Shown piece after piece: positions 9,901 to 19,712 of a DNA stretch of 64,000 nt. This stretch comes from Psychrobacter sp. P2G3 (GTDB lineage Bacteria > Pseudomonadota > Gammaproteobacteria > Pseudomonadales > Moraxellaceae): contig NZ_CP012529.1 in the NCBI RefSeq assembly GCF_001593285.1, positions 372,001 through 436,000 on the forward strand. Reading direction: 5' to 3'. Within the stretch, counting starts at the first letter, position 1; each line of letters opens with the position of its first letter. The notes under the pieces were generated by a model, which was given only the letters and a program-made list of their open reading frames with translations, was not told where the DNA came from and did not search any database. A program made the position numbers and the translations under genes.

Positions 9901-10147
9901 TGCCTGCTTTATCGTTACCACGGCGGGTAAGGGTAATATCTAGAATCTGCGCTGCACGCTTGGCATCATCAAAAAACAGCTCATAAAAGTCGCCCATCCG
10001 ATATAGCAATAATGCGTTTGGATAGCGTGCCTTCATGGTCAGGTATTGCACCATCATCGGCGTATGATGGGCCAAATCGTAGACAGCGTCGCCTATGGTC
10101 AAAATTTCAGTAGAAGCGTGGTTTACATCAGACGGTTTAACAGTCAT
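6923..10147 (-). CDS. mutS: DNA mismatch repair protein MutS, enlarged
   Basis: The mismatch-recognition ATPase. The N-terminal domain has [14 protein letters not shown] with the mismatch-stacking Phe. Connector, lever and clamp regions follow, then the ABC ATPase domain with [13 protein letters not shown] (near residue 795), the Walker B MDEVGRGT and the FATHYFEL motif. At 1074 aa it is about 200 longer than typical MutS (about 850). The excess is low-complexity, Asn/Lys/Ser/Gln-rich sequence near residues 130-160, 225-245, 690-770 and 985-1045, located between recognisable domains. Core motifs are intact, so it should be functional. It is divergent from secA; mutL is not nearby. Confidence 0.96.
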   Translation of the reverse strand: MTVKPSDVNHASTEILTIGDAVYDLAHHTPMMVQYLTMKARYPNALLLYRMGDFYELFFDDAKRAAQILDITLTRRGNDKAGNTIAMAGVPFHAADSYMARLISAGQTVVVCEQIDESADSNNYPSIGERSKKDNSLQGSAKGINKTNNKTGTKAKPPTIMRREVVKTLTAGTITDDALIAPNHTPTVVAIDIAIPTLRAKNNSNQPLQAAVSQLDLAAGTLTTQTLNVDSSISSENKSSESTNSDVENLQAQMLTVLARFAPSECIVSEAISEDWLLWLRRHLDCPIIEVAANDFHREHAAATLCQQFEVQRLDGLGISDAPLSQSSCAALIHYARQTQQRHVPQVNQLIVEYSDDYLIIDANSQQNLELFTPVSANGTSLISVLNHCKTPMGRRLLVQQMKRPLRQHARINQRLDAIASLLAVSKEQNNSTDINSTFITHLRDTLNAIGDIERISSRIGLMSAKPRDLRKLADGIASSNQLTTLLTESGINSEHTGLLPMLMQQLPAQLPAVQAVADLIERAIILEPPAHIRDGGMLAAGYDEDLDRLTHLHDNIQATLDEMAERTREECQLPSLKVGFNKVSGFYFELPKMQAKNAPSHFIRRQTLKNAERFITDELKEVETEYLSAQTLALAREKQLYQQLLTILGTHLTELQQLSAAIAQIDVLSNWAQLAITHHWQRPVMHSGSSNNEINNTDTKKNNNTQQNQLSFLSPVQSQLANQTENQTSIDIKKGRHVVVEAALNPVNANNRNSNSHINNRNANTEHPSHFVANDCVLGSSEYPERLLIITGPNMGGKSTFMRQTALIVLLAHCGSFVPAEHAYIGDIDRIFTRIGSADDLAGGKSTFMVEMIETANILNLATNKSLVLMDEVGRGTATTDGLAIAHACVNRLLEIGCLTLFATHYFELTQLANNQLADNYDRKRQNKQNGIRNVHVAASDVDGQLLLLHQIREGAASSSFGLHVAKMAGIPTQVLNDAKRYLINNLTAEQAKSIDDKNELAKSANDKGQQLDNSHITETNVKSNAQASYSADNKQQKQLLSLHDKLMNTDPDSLTPKQAHDLLYNLKQLISC

Positions 10148-10727
10148 GCATGATCTCTTATATGGTTTGGCTTAAATATTGCTGATAAAACTAACAGGTT
10201 TGTTTTCATAGCATTTGGGTAAAGAACGCTAGACTCTATTTTTACAACTTTTCAAATCTAGTCTTTCATGTTTATACAACATTGAGAATAGTAATTCACT
10301 ATATATAGCTTTGAGTTCATCATAAGTGTAGTAGATTCAACTTAAAAAAAGCGCAGTGCTACTGGAATGCTTGCTTTCAAAATATAGGTTACGAAGCCTA
10401 TGTCTGGCAAAGCGCACAGCAAGCGAGGAAAATTTATACCAGCAGTATAGATACCTCTTTTATTTTGCACTGACTATAGTGTCGAAATAGCGAGAGGTGA
10501 TGAAAAATAAACCCTATTTTAACATGACCTGTCGCGTTTCGGCGCAGGCAAATATCTGCCTATTGCCCTTGTATCCATCAGCGTCATAACCATATATAAT
10601 GACGACACACTTTATTGGGTGATACTTAGTTAGGGAGTGATGTCAGGTGATGATAGGGCTCAGGCTGGGCTTTAACTCTCCGTACTATCCGTGCTAATTA
10701 TCGAATATTTCCATAGGTTAAAAAATT
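10148..10727. other. mutS/secA divergent intergenic region
   Basis: 580 bases without a gene. It holds a ~145-bp transposon-like repeat at 10332-10476 and a likely secA -10 box TATAAT at 10595-10600 (no strong -35 at standard spacing). I see no secM-like leader peptide. Confidence 0.6.
10332..10476. repeat. MITE-like ~145-bp repeat, copy 1
   Basis: It runs from TAGATTCAAC to GCACTGACTA, bounded by TA. The stretch 10394-10442 is almost identical in reverse complement to 61576-61624, beside the IS630 transposase, and the terminal ACTGACTA matches the IS right end. Another copy lies at 51701-51842. There is no coding capacity. The likely origin is a non-autonomous element mobilised by an IS630-type transposase. 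Confidence 0.7.
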
Positions 10728-13565
10728 ATGTTATCAAAGATTGTAGGCAGTGTAGTTGGCACCAAAAACGACCGTGAACTTAAGCGTATGCGCAAAGTGG
10801 TCACCAAGATTAATGCCCAAGAGGCTGGCGTGCAAGCCCTGTCTGATGAACAACTACAACAAAAAACAGAAGAGTTCAAAGCGCGCTTTCAAAAAGGCGA
10901 AAGCTTAGAGGCGCTATTGCCAGAAGCGTTTGCCGTCTGCCGCGAAGCCTCCTTACGTATCACAGGCATGCGTCACTATGATGTGCAGCTAATCGGTGGT
11001 ATCACCTTGCACGAAGGCAAAATCGCTGAGATGAAGACCGGCGAGGGTAAAACCTTGATGGCGACCTTGGCTATTTATCTGAATGCGGTTAGCAGTAAAG
11101 GCGTCCACGTGGTCACGGTCAACGATTATTTGGCCGCTCGTGATGCGGACTTAAACCGTCCACTATTTAACTTTTTGGGATTGACGGTTGGGGTGATTTA
11201 CTCGCAGCAGCCAGCACAAGAAAAAGTTGATGCTTATCAAGCGGATATTACCTACGGTACCAACAACGAATACGGCTTTGATTATCTACGCGATAACATG
11301 GTCTTTAGCCTAGCTGAAAAAAAGCAGCGTCCGCTAAACTTCTGTATTATTGATGAAATTGACTCTATTTTAATCGATGAGGCACGTACGCCATTGATCA
11401 TTTCGGGTCAAGCCGAAGATTCATCGCGGATGTATGCACTGATTAATACCATTATTCCAGTGCTAATACGCTCAAAAGATGAAGAAGCCAATAAGAATAA
11501 CGAAGAAGAAGATTTTTGGATTGATGAGAAAAACCGTCAAATCGAAATCAGTGAAAAAGGCTACGAGAAAATCGAAAGCTTCTTAATTGAAGTAGGCGAG
11601 CTTGGTGAAAATGAAAGTCTATATAGCCCAAGTCGTTTGCCATTATTAGCTCACGTACAAGCGGCTATTCGTGCCCACCATATTTTTGTCAAAAACGTCC
11701 ATTATATCGTCGATGAAGGCGAAGTGGTCATCGTTGATGAAAACACGGGTCGTACGATGCCAGGTCGTCGTTGGTCAGAAGGCCTGCATCAAGCGGTAGA
11801 AGCCAAAGAAAACGTTGAGATTCAAGCAGAAAACCAAACGCTTGCGACTACTACTTTCCAGAACTTCTTCCGTCTGTACGATAAGCTGTCAGGTATGACT
11901 GGTACTGCTGATACTGAAGCGGCAGAGTTTAAGTCGACTTACGATTTAGATGTGATTGTGATTCCAACCCATAAGCCCATTGCACGGGTTGATATGGATG
12001 ATCAGATTTTCTTAACCAAATTAGGCAAATATAAAGGCATTATTCGCGAGATTAAAGAGATTCAAGAAAAAGGCGCTCCAGTTCTAGTGGGTACCGCGAC
12101 GATTGAAGCCAGTGAAGAATTGTCTTATTTGCTGGATCAAGAAGGTGTTAAGCATAATGTCCTAAACGCTAAGCAGCATGAGCGTGAGGCTGAAATCATT
12201 GCACAGGCGGGTAGTCCAAAAGCAGTTACCATTGCGACGAACATGGCAGGCCGTGGTACCGATATTATCTTGGGCGGTAACTGGCAGTCATTTATTGAAG
12301 ATATCGACTCAGTCAGTCCAGAAGAAATGCAGCGACTAAAAGCGCAATGGCAAGTCAAGCACGATCAAGTGGTCGCGGCTGGTGGTTTGCATATTGTCGG
12401 CTCTGAGCGCCATGAATCCCGCCGTATTGATAACCAGCTCCGTGGTCGTGCGGGTCGTCAAGGTGACCCTGGGATGTCGCGCTTTTTCTTATCGCTCGAA
12501 GATGACTTAATGCGTATTTTCGCAGGTGACCGCGTGGTTAATATGATGCGCGCCATGGGTCTTAAAGAAGACGAAGCCATTGAGCATAAAATGGTATCGA
12601 AATCGATTGAAAACGCGCAAGGTAAAGTTGAGAGCCGTGATTTTGATGCTCGTAAAAACTTGCTGAAATATGATGACGTGGCCAATGAGCAGCGTAAAGT
12701 TATCTATGGTCAGCGTGATGACTTACTTGCTGATATGGACTTGTTAGAGGCCATCGAAGTGATGCATCATGAAGTCTATAATGCCATGATTAGTCAGTTT
12801 ATCCCGCCAGGTTCTGTTGATGATCAATGGAATATTGATGGGTTAGAAGATGAGCTTGAAGAAGAGTTCAAGCTCTATATGCCACTCAATGATTGGCTCG
12901 ATGAAGACCGTCGTCTTGATGAAGAAGGCTTACGTGCAAAAATTATTGAGACTGCGCTTGCGCATTATCATGGTCGCCGTGAGCAGATGGGCGAGCAAAG
13001 CGCCGCGCAGCTTGAACGTCATTTTATGCTCCAAAGTCTCGATAAGCATTGGAAAGAGCATTTAACACAGATGGATCAGCTACGTAAAGGTATTCATTTG
13101 CGCGGCTATGCACAGAAGAACCCTGAGCAAGAATATAAGCGTGAGTCGTTTGAGTTATTCCAAATGATGCTGGGTGCTATTAAGTCAGAGACAGTACAAG
13201 ATTTATCGCGCGTGCATATCCCGACCAAAGAAGAGTTAGAGGCCCTAGAAGCACAGCAACGTGCAGATGCTGAACGTATGCAAATGCAGTTCGAGCATAG
13301 TGATGTCGATAACTTGTCAGGTGAGCCACAACCAGCACCGCGTCCTCAAAATCAAAGCGAACGCAGCAGTAATAACCAGAGTCAGATGCGTGTGAATCTT
13401 GGTAGTGGCGTAGCGGCAGCAGGCGCTAATGTGAGTGTTAATGGCGATGATAATACTGCTATTGATGCTGAGCCGAACCCTTATGCAGGTATGAATATCA
13501 GTCGTAATGCGCCTTGTCCTTGTGGTTCTAGTTTAAAATACAAACAATGTCACGGTAAAATCTAA
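10728..13565 (+). CDS. secA: Protein translocase ATPase SecA
   Basis: 945 aa, slightly longer than E. coli SecA (901). It drives preproteins through SecYEG by ATP hydrolysis. The Walker A TGEGKT has its lysine at residue 108. [19 protein letters not shown] is the Walker B region, followed by the preprotein cross-linking domain, the second nucleotide domain ([28 protein letters not shown]) and the helical scaffold. The C-terminus is a Gln/Ser/Asn-rich linker ending in the zinc-binding SEC-C motif [14 protein letters not shown], which contacts SecB and lipids. A strong terminator follows, so the gene is monocistronic. Confidence 0.97.
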   Translation: MLSKIVGSVVGTKNDRELKRMRKVVTKINAQEAGVQALSDEQLQQKTEEFKARFQKGESLEALLPEAFAVCREASLRITGMRHYDVQLIGGITLHEGKIAEMKTGEGKTLMATLAIYLNAVSSKGVHVVTVNDYLAARDADLNRPLFNFLGLTVGVIYSQQPAQEKVDAYQADITYGTNNEYGFDYLRDNMVFSLAEKKQRPLNFCIIDEIDSILIDEARTPLIISGQAEDSSRMYALINTIIPVLIRSKDEEANKNNEEEDFWIDEKNRQIEISEKGYEKIESFLIEVGELGENESLYSPSRLPLLAHVQAAIRAHHIFVKNVHYIVDEGEVVIVDENTGRTMPGRRWSEGLHQAVEAKENVEIQAENQTLATTTFQNFFRLYDKLSGMTGTADTEAAEFKSTYDLDVIVIPTHKPIARVDMDDQIFLTKLGKYKGIIREIKEIQEKGAPVLVGTATIEASEELSYLLDQEGVKHNVLNAKQHEREAEIIAQAGSPKAVTIATNMAGRGTDIILGGNWQSFIEDIDSVSPEEMQRLKAQWQVKHDQVVAAGGLHIVGSERHESRRIDNQLRGRAGRQGDPGMSRFFLSLEDDLMRIFAGDRVVNMMRAMGLKEDEAIEHKMVSKSIENAQGKVESRDFDARKNLLKYDDVANEQRKVIYGQRDDLLADMDLLEAIEVMHHEVYNAMISQFIPPGSVDDQWNIDGLEDELEEEFKLYMPLNDWLDEDRRLDEEGLRAKIIETALAHYHGRREQMGEQSAAQLERHFMLQSLDKHWKEHLTQMDQLRKGIHLRGYAQKNPEQEYKRESFELFQMMLGAIKSETVQDLSRVHIPTKEELEALEAQQRADAERMQMQFEHSDVDNLSGEPQPAPRPQNQSERSSNNQSQMRVNLGSGVAAAGANVSVNGDDNTAIDAEPNPYAGMNISRNAPCPCGSSLKYKQCHGKI

Positions 13566-13596
13566 CACTTATATTTTTTAGGTGAATGATTACCTC

Positions 13597-13632
13597 AAAT
13601 ACCTATAGCTGTTAGCAGCTATAGGTATTTTT
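13597..13632 (+). terminator. Terminator of secA
   Basis: A perfect 15-bp stem (AAATACCTATAGCTG at 13597-13611 with 13616-13630), a 4-base loop TTAG and a T-run, 31 bases after the secA stop. Confidence 0.92.
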
Positions 13633-13755
13633 ACGAATATTGATTGGCTACATAGCTAAAACTTTAGTATTTTGCCGTTATTGTTTACAAATTCAGCATA
13701 GGCGCGCATATACGGACACGGTATAGTATTTAACATATAAATCTGGGAGATAATA

Positions 13756-14289
13756 ATGAATCTAGGACAATTAAAACAATTGCGTACTACTGCATTTATG
13801 ACTGGTTTACTTGCCAGTGCCATTACTATCAGTGCTTGCCAGCAGCAGCAAGAGCCAGAGCCGAGCCTAGAGGACAGTATCAATGCTGAAGAGTCAGTGC
13901 CGATGTCAGCTGATCCAGCTGATCCTAGTGATACCGTGGTAGAAACTGATGATGCATCGCTCAATGAAGTAGAGGATGACACGGTTGCCAATGTTAATAC
14001 TGGTTTGACGCAGATGACTTACTTATGCTCACCTGAGCTAAAAGTCGAAGCGACTTATAAAGACGAGACTAACCAAGTAGTCATTGGTACAGATAAGGGC
14101 ACAGTCACATTGGCGCAAACCAATGAAGGCAGCAACCCTGAAGTATTCGAAGTCGCCTCAGCTATGGATGGTGGTGAAGGCTTTACCCAGTGGCGCGTCG
14201 CTCATGAAGAGCGTGAAACAGGTGTAATGCGTACAGCAGGCGCGGACGAATCTAATGTAAATACTTACGAGTGTAAGACGAATAAATAA
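13756..14289 (+). CDS. Lipoprotein, possible MliC-type lysozyme inhibitor
   Basis: 177 aa with signal peptide and lipobox TISAC (Cys about residue 28), then a Gln/Glu/Asp-rich acidic linker to about residue 80. The C-terminal ~95 residues run YLCSPELKVEATY ... TVTLAQ ... QWRVAHEERETGVM ... YECKTNK. The paired Tyr-x-Cys near both ends, the VTLAQ strand and the Trp resemble the MliC/PliC fold that inhibits c-type lysozyme. That match is by eye and moderate; an unrelated envelope lipoprotein is possible. GGGAGA precedes ATG by about 6 bases. It has a terminator of its own and no operon partner. Confidence 0.72.
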   Translation: MNLGQLKQLRTTAFMTGLLASAITISACQQQQEPEPSLEDSINAEESVPMSADPADPSDTVVETDDASLNEVEDDTVANVNTGLTQMTYLCSPELKVEATYKDETNQVVIGTDKGTVTLAQTNEGSNPEVFEVASAMDGGEGFTQWRVAHEERETGVMRTAGADESNVNTYECKTNK

Positions 14290-14333
14290 ATGAGATTAAG
14301 TAGGTTAAGATTGATACCGAGTCATTTCTTCAA

Positions 14334-14371
14334 CCACAAAAAAAGCAACGTTCGCGTTGCTTTTTTTGTGG
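14334..14371. terminator. Bidirectional terminator with UUCG loop
   Basis: A perfect 17-bp stem CCACAAAAAAAGCAACG with TTCG loop lies between the convergent lipoprotein and DUF2382 genes. A- and T-runs allow termination both ways. Confidence 0.94.
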
Positions 14372-14393
14372 CTATCTTTTGCTAAAAATGAGC

Positions 14394-15143
14394 TTATTTC
14401 TTATGAACACGTGATGCCTCATGCTCCAAAAACCCTTCTTCTATTACGTCTAGCTCTTCATGTTTTAACTCAACCTGAATGCTATCTGTATGTGTATGCG
14501 TGGTCTTATTGACTTCAATCTCTTGAATAGCATAAGTATCTTTAGTAATAGTTGCGACTTGGCGTGACAAAACGATTTCAACAGGCTCATCGCCCACTTC
14601 TATTTGCTTACCATTAATAGTGACTACTGCTTTACTGTCTAATGATGGCTCAACATGACGTAAGATGTCTTTCTCATCGTAACTACCTGAGAGCAGATCT
14701 TGGCTTTCTGCGTCATTATATTCGGTACGAATAGTGACATACTCTTCTACTAGCTCAATTGGTACTTCAATCGTCTTCGTACGAGTATGCTTAGTCACTG
14801 TTACTTTACCAACATCCAAGCGTTCCTTATTAACGACAGGACGCTCTTCTAGCAGCTCTAGATGATGATTAACAGCATTTTGATTGTTAATATCTGAGTT
14901 ATTAGCATTTAAGGTATCAGTATCTAGGTGATTAATATCTAAGTTATTAATAGAATTATCTGAAGTAGCATTTAGCATAGTAGCGCTATCTACTGAGTCA
15001 TGAGGTGCTGGTAATTTATTTTCAGCAGTATGGTCTTCTATTTTTGCTGTAGTTGCTGATGGCGATGCTGTATCTAGATTTTGATTGGCATTCTCATTCA
15101 TACTATCTATATTGTAGCCCGCTTTATTGTAGTCAGCATTCAT
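14394..15143 (-). CDS. DUF2382 (YsnF/AvaK-type) stress protein with Asn-rich N-terminus
   Basis: 249 aa. I chose ATG at 15143 because GGGAG lies 6 bases before it but abuts the alternative ATG at 15149. The N-terminal ~85 residues are Asn/Asp/Ser/Thr-rich low complexity. From LELLEERPVVNKERLDVGKV begins DUF2382, with its repeated LLEERxxVxKxxxxxGxVxVxK and VEVxxxTHTHTDSIQVELKHEEL patterns. DUF2382 proteins in Deinococcus and Bacillus are stress-associated, but their biochemistry is unknown. The next gene upstream carries the same domain fused to PRC-barrel, so the two form a small paralogous cluster, separated by a terminator and thus independently transcribed. No membrane segment or signal is seen. 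Confidence 0.86.
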   Translation of the reverse strand: MNADYNKAGYNIDSMNENANQNLDTASPSATTAKIEDHTAENKLPAPHDSVDSATMLNATSDNSINNLDINHLDTDTLNANNSDINNQNAVNHHLELLEERPVVNKERLDVGKVTVTKHTRTKTIEVPIELVEEYVTIRTEYNDAESQDLLSGSYDEKDILRHVEPSLDSKAVVTINGKQIEVGDEPVEIVLSRQVATITKDTYAIQEIEVNKTTHTHTDSIQVELKHEELDVIEEGFLEHEASRVHKK

Positions 15144-15194
15144 AGTCATCTCCCTTATTATTTAAAATCGTCTTGTTGAGTAGAATGAAGCTAT

Positions 15195-15248
15195 TGATAA
15201 TTAATGTACAACTGATAATTAATGTACAACTTGTATTTAATGTAGGAC
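15195..15248 (-). repeat. 18-bp tandem repeat upstream of DUF2382 gene
   Basis: Two perfect copies of TGATAATTAATGTACAAC and a third degenerate copy, 50-105 bases upstream of the minus-strand start at 15143. Read on the minus strand each unit carries TTGTAC followed by ATTAATTATC, so the repeat may hold promoter or operator elements. The function is inferred from position. Confidence 0.7.
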
Positions 15249-15346
15249 AGAATATCTGTCTTACATTATCTTTATCATAGCCTTTTCAATAACTAAATCT
15301 ATAGATTTATCTTAAATAGGATTTATATCAAGATAATCTTTTGACG

Positions 15347-15383
15347 TAAAAAGCAAAAAAGGCCAGAGACAAACTCTGACCTT
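15347..15383 (-). terminator. Terminator of PRC-barrel/DUF2382 gene
   Basis: AAGGCCAGAG (15359-15368) and CTCTGACCTT (15374-15383) form a 10-bp stem with one G-U pair; on the minus strand it is followed by a T-rich tract. Confidence 0.85.
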
Positions 15384-15479
15384 AATCTGCTAAGTTTTTA
15401 CGCTTAGCTATGCTATATATTCACGCTACTTTATCGTAGCTATCCTATATCATATTAAGATAAACGATAGATCAGAATA

Positions 15480-16328
15480 TTACATACCACGTGCGCTACG
15501 TACGTCTTCAGCAGTAATACCATCACGGTCAACAATATTGCCTTCACGGTCAACCACGTTGCCATCGTTATCAATATCTAGCTCTTCACGTTGGATAGTC
15601 TCAACGATAGTTTCAGTACGATGTTCAGTCGTTTTACCCACGTTTACTTCTTCTGTAACGTAAGTTTCTTTACTGACGCGAGCACGTTCAGCTTCTAGCT
15701 CAACTTCGATAGTTTCATTACCGTTGACATCACCGATACGGCGTTCTGTTGGACGATCCACGTTGGTACGTTGGATATTGGCATGTTCTTCTTCAAGATC
15801 TACTTCAACGTTACGCTCTTCAGTCACAACATGCTTACCGACTCTTACTAGACCTGCAACGATACGGTCTTTATTTACCGATAGACGCTCTTCTAGTAGC
15901 TCTAAAGTATTCGGTGCGTTGTAAGCGTGATCGGCAACTTCCATACGCTCTTCAGCAGGAATGGAGTCAGCGACAAATGCTTGACGATCTCTTTCATACT
16001 GCTCTTTATAGCTATACTGATAGTCATGGTCATACTCTTCCATGGCATCAACCTGCGATTTAGTTAGACTATCAAAGAAAACGTCATCACCAACGATACG
16101 CGCTAAACCTGCTGGTACTAAAACTTCTTTTGAGCTAAACCAGCCGCCTGCATCGACTATTAGATAACGGATACGACCAGTAGTATCTTCTACTAACGCA
16201 CCGTCAATTTTACCGATTTTTTCTTCGTTAACGCCATAGGCAGTTTTGCCTGTTGGGTCATAATAGTCATCACCAATAAGGTCACGGTGAGTAGCTTGGA
16301 TGTCTTGTAAGCGAATTAGTTGGCTCAT
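15480..16328 (-). CDS. PRC-barrel and DUF2382 domain stress protein
   Basis: 282 aa. Residues ~10-95 form a PRC-barrel domain (KIGKIDGALVEDTTGRIRYL followed by DAGGWF). A charged linker of Asp, Tyr and Arg follows, then DUF2382 (LELLEERLSVNKDRIVAGLV, VEVDLEEEHANIQR, VELEAERARVSKETYVTEEV). The tail is very acidic, with a repeat of the type DGNVVDREGNIVDRDG. GGAAGA precedes ATG by 6 bases. PRC-barrel plus DUF2382 fusions are known stress-induced proteins of several phyla, with an unknown mechanism. The neighbouring smaller paralogue lacks the PRC-barrel. No signal peptide is seen, so it is probably cytoplasmic. Confidence 0.9.
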   Translation of the reverse strand: MSQLIRLQDIQATHRDLIGDDYYDPTGKTAYGVNEEKIGKIDGALVEDTTGRIRYLIVDAGGWFSSKEVLVPAGLARIVGDDVFFDSLTKSQVDAMEEYDHDYQYSYKEQYERDRQAFVADSIPAEERMEVADHAYNAPNTLELLEERLSVNKDRIVAGLVRVGKHVVTEERNVEVDLEEEHANIQRTNVDRPTERRIGDVNGNETIEVELEAERARVSKETYVTEEVNVGKTTEHRTETIVETIQREELDIDNDGNVVDREGNIVDRDGITAEDVRSARGM

Positions 16329-16863
16329 TATTGTCTTCCTTTTTTATGAGTAAATAGTTATTTGTAATTAGAATAAAATATAAAACAATGGCGTTAACAA
16401 ATAACGCCGATTATAAATCTGTCATTGAAGTATTAATAATGAACTGGCTTTTACCTTGTCTCATTATTTGCAGCAAATTACTGTAAGGAGGCAATGATTT
16501 TCTATTGCGCAGTTGCTCAATCAACTTGTAATTATCGTAACACCGTGATTTTCTTTGAGATATATGAACAAGGTAGCAAAGTGTTCGACTGACGTAATTG
16601 CGTGTAATAGGCTGTAAGTGCCATAACATCGATTGGGTATAAGTTAACGCGTTTTTACACTGATAAGTATTTGCTACACGTTTGCTAGTTTTTAGGCACA
16701 AAAAAACCGCACTATGCGCTGACAATGCGGTGATTTGGACGTTAAAGCTAAAATATATAACTTATATAAGTTGTTAAAGTTATTTATTAAAATTATCTGA
16801 CATTTCTAATTTAAACTCTCTAACAATCTTATGAGTTGAGCGACTAACGATTTAAGCTAATGA
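16329..16863. other. Intergenic region downstream of thiolase
   Basis: 535 bases. A minus-strand terminator lies at 16701-16731. A 104-codon open frame at 16411-16725 crosses that terminator and has no recognisable domain, so I do not count it as a gene. Nothing else stands out. Confidence 0.55.
16701..16731 (-). terminator. Probable terminator of the thiolase gene
   Basis: ACCGCA (16706-16711) and TGCGGT (16726-16731) form a 6-bp stem followed on the minus strand by seven T, about 130 bases after the thiolase stop. Confidence 0.6.
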
Positions 16864-18045
16864 CTAAGCCAATTCGATAGCTACAGCTACTGCTTCACCG
16901 CCACCGATACATAAGGTTGCAATGCCTTTTTTCCCACCGGTACGCTGTAACGAGTTGATAAGCGTTACTAAAATACGCGCACCTGAACAACCTACAGGGT
17001 GACCTAGTGCACAAGCACCACCTTCGATATTGACTTTAGCATGATCGATATTTAACGCATCCATAGTCGCCATCGTGACCATAGCAAAAGCTTCGTTGAT
17101 TTCCCAAAGATCGACATCTTCAACTGTCCAATCTGCATTAGCCAATACTTTTTCGATAGCACCAATCGGGGCAATCGTAAACTCACTTGGATGACGTGAG
17201 TTAGAAGCAGTAGCAATGATACGAGCTTGGTAATCTAAACCTTCAGACTTCGCTTGTGACTCTTTCATCATAACGACTGCAGCTGCACCGTCTGAGATTG
17301 AGCTGGCATTAGCGGCAGTGATAGTACCTTCTTTAGCAAAGGCAGGGCGTAACGTAGGAATACGCTCAGCGTTTGCAAGACCTGGTTCTTCGTCATTCTC
17401 AACCGTCTGTTCGCCTTTACGAGTCTCAAAAGTAACCGGCTCAATCTCGTTTTTAAAGTGACCGTCTTTGATAGCAGTCAATGCACGGTTTAGCGATTCG
17501 ATAGCAAACTCGTCCATTTGCTCACGCGTATAGCCTTTTTCGTCAGCCATTTCTTGTGCAAACTGACCCATTAGGCGACCAGTTTCTGCATCTTCTAAGC
17601 CGTCTAAAAACATATGGTCTTTAACTTCTTTGTGACCCATACGGTATCCGCCACGTGATCCTGGCATGATATAAGGTGCATTGGTCATCGACTCCATACC
17701 ACCAGCGACAGCGACATTGAAGCTGCCAGCTTTAATACCATCATGCGCTTGCATAACGGCTTTTAGACCTGAACCACAAAGCTTATTAATTGTGACTGCA
17801 CCAGTCGCATCAGGCAAGCCTGCTTTACGCATCGCTTGACGAGCAGGGCCTTGACCTAAACCAGCGGTCAAGATACAACCCATAATGACTTCGTCAACAC
17901 TATCAGTGCTCACGCCTGAACGCTCAACAGCCGCTTTGATTGCAGCAGCGCCTAAATCTGTAGCACTAACGTCTTTTAGAGCGCCTTGAAAGCTACCCAT
18001 TGGCGTACGAGCACCGTTGATAATTACAATTGCATCGTTAGACAT
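16864..18045 (-). CDS. atoB: Acetyl-CoA acetyltransferase (thiolase II)
   Basis: 393 aa, the standard length. It catalyses reversible condensation of two acetyl-CoA to acetoacetyl-CoA. The nucleophile is Cys90 in NKLCGSGLKAV, the catalytic His349 lies in GGACALGHPVGCSGAR and the acid/base Cys379 in TLCIGGGEAV. The start is supported by GGTAGAAT upstream of ATG. It stands alone, without phaB, scoAB or HMG-CoA partners nearby, so the direction of use (ketone/fatty acid breakdown or polyhydroxybutyrate synthesis) cannot be told. PhaA is the alternative name. Confidence 0.93.
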   Translation of the reverse strand: MSNDAIVIINGARTPMGSFQGALKDVSATDLGAAAIKAAVERSGVSTDSVDEVIMGCILTAGLGQGPARQAMRKAGLPDATGAVTINKLCGSGLKAVMQAHDGIKAGSFNVAVAGGMESMTNAPYIMPGSRGGYRMGHKEVKDHMFLDGLEDAETGRLMGQFAQEMADEKGYTREQMDEFAIESLNRALTAIKDGHFKNEIEPVTFETRKGEQTVENDEEPGLANAERIPTLRPAFAKEGTITAANASSISDGAAAVVMMKESQAKSEGLDYQARIIATASNSRHPSEFTIAPIGAIEKVLANADWTVEDVDLWEINEAFAMVTMATMDALNIDHAKVNIEGGACALGHPVGCSGARILVTLINSLQRTGGKKGIATLCIGGGEAVAVAIELA

Positions 18046-18200
18046 CGTTATTCTACCTTGTTTGCTTATTTTGAATTAAAACTCAGCGTTTTAGATTAAC
18101 ACTGTGCCTCACTAATTGTTAATGAAGAATCATTGTTATAATGCGTACTAATAAATCAAAATTCAAGTGGTGGCTTTAATTAACAATCAACTATACAGGT

Positions 18201-19541
18201 TTATTGTGCCAGTTCATCTAAACGAATACGCACAACCTTGTCAGTGACCGCAGCAAGCTTTTCAATCTTGGCAATGGCTAGATTCATTTGGCTTTCAACT
18301 ACTGGTAGCGTCAAGATAATGACAGGTACTTGGCCGAGTTTGTGCGCAGGCTTTTGTAAAATAGCATCAATGTTGATACCAGCATCACTCAAGATACGTG
18401 TGATATCTGCTAACACGCCTGGATTATCATAAGCATGCACACGCAAATAGTAGCCAGTCGTCATCTGTTCTGCACGTAATATTGGCGTGTCAGAGAGTTG
18501 CTCAGGCATAAAGGCTAAGTGTGGTACATGATGACTACGTTGGCTATGATCGTTTGTACCCAACACGCGTACAAGATCCATAACATCTGCCATCACTGCT
18601 GAGGCAGTTGCGCCTGCACCTGCGCCATCACCGCAATAAAGCGTTTGCCCAAGTGGATGCGAATTAACCAGTACAGCGTTCTTTACGCCATTGACATTGG
18701 CAAGTAAAGCGTCTTGCGGGATAAGCGTCGGATGTACACGCAGCTCAATACCAGCACTGCCTTGTTGCCCATCTTCACTATTTCTACGAACGGCAAAGCC
18801 TAAATGCTTGATACGATAACCTAGCTCTTCAGCATAGTTTACGTCTTGTAAGGTGATACCAGTAATACCTTCACAATATACCTTGTCAAACTGTAGCGGA
18901 ATACCAAAAGCGATAGAGGCGAGTAGTGCAAGCTTGTGCGCAGCATCAATACCTTCGACATCAAATGTCGGGTCAGCTTCTGCATAACCAAGCTCTTGTG
19001 CTTCTACTAAGACGTCTTCAAATGGACGGCCTTTATCACGCATTTCAGTCATGATAAAGTTGCCCGTACCATTAATAATGCCAGCCAGCCAATCGATTTT
19101 ATTGGCTGCAAGCGCTTCACGCATGACTTTAATAATAGGAATACCACCTGCCACTGCTGCTTCATAAGCCACATGCACATCATGTGCTTCGGCTAAAGCG
19201 AATATCTCATTACCATGTTCAGCAAGTAAGGCTTTATTGGCGGTCACCACATGCTTACCATTTTTGATAGCATGCATAATAATGTCTTTGGCCAAAGTTG
19301 TGCCACCAATCACTTCGATGACAATATCAACGTTATCACTAGCAGCTATCGCCATTAAGTCGTCATTTTGGATAATGCTAGGATCAATATCATCACGCTG
19401 ACGTCGCGTACCGACTTCAGTAATAATAATTTCGCGTCCGCTGCGACGCTTAAGCTCGGCTAAATTGTCATTAATTAGATTGACCACGCCAGTACCGACG
19501 GTACCTAGGCCAAGTATCGCTAGTTTGATGGATTTACTCAC
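18201..19541 (-). CDS. hom: Homoserine dehydrogenase
   Basis: 446 aa, a monofunctional enzyme that reduces aspartate semialdehyde to homoserine for threonine and methionine synthesis. The N-terminal NAD(P) fold GLGTVGTGVV is followed by the catalytic domain (GIINGTGNFI, ELGYAEADPTFDVEGIDAAHK) and a C-terminal ACT domain from about residue 360 (AYDNPGVLADITRILSDAGI) for threonine feedback. The start is GTG, with AGGA six bases upstream. dsbC lies immediately upstream on the same strand, the order known from Pseudomonas, where thrC follows; here thrC is not adjacent. Confidence 0.96.
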   Translation of the reverse strand: MSKSIKLAILGLGTVGTGVVNLINDNLAELKRRSGREIIITEVGTRRQRDDIDPSIIQNDDLMAIAASDNVDIVIEVIGGTTLAKDIIMHAIKNGKHVVTANKALLAEHGNEIFALAEAHDVHVAYEAAVAGGIPIIKVMREALAANKIDWLAGIINGTGNFIMTEMRDKGRPFEDVLVEAQELGYAEADPTFDVEGIDAAHKLALLASIAFGIPLQFDKVYCEGITGITLQDVNYAEELGYRIKHLGFAVRRNSEDGQQGSAGIELRVHPTLIPQDALLANVNGVKNAVLVNSHPLGQTLYCGDGAGAGATASAVMADVMDLVRVLGTNDHSQRSHHVPHLAFMPEQLSDTPILRAEQMTTGYYLRVHAYDNPGVLADITRILSDAGINIDAILQKPAHKLGQVPVIILTLPVVESQMNLAIAKIEKLAAVTDKVVRIRLDELAQ

Positions 19542-19712
19542 AGTATCCTCAGAAAATTAGATGATTGAATAGAAAATAGATGTCGTTTCGCTGGTGTTAG
19601 CTTTAGTGATATCGCCATATGTATGTGGCGCTTCACCGTATCATACCGACAAGCAGTTGCTGCGTCTACCCAAACTGACTGCCACCAAAGTCAACAATAT
19701 CAGGGCAAACGA

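Larger units (their letters stand above)
15150..15479. other. Intergenic region between the two DUF2382 genes
   Basis: 330 bases. It contains an 18-bp direct repeat at 15195-15230 (two identical units TGATAATTAATGTACAAC, with a degenerate third unit to 15248) just upstream of the smaller gene. The terminator of the larger gene lies at 15347-15383. Confidence 0.7.

Noticed and set aside
13656..13991. 111-codon minus-strand frame over the lipoprotein gene
   Set aside because: Antisense shadow of a lipoprotein with good signal, start and terminator.
16411..16725. 104-codon open frame on the minus strand
   Set aside because: It begins inside the thiolase terminator hairpin and has no recognisable domain or ribosome site.
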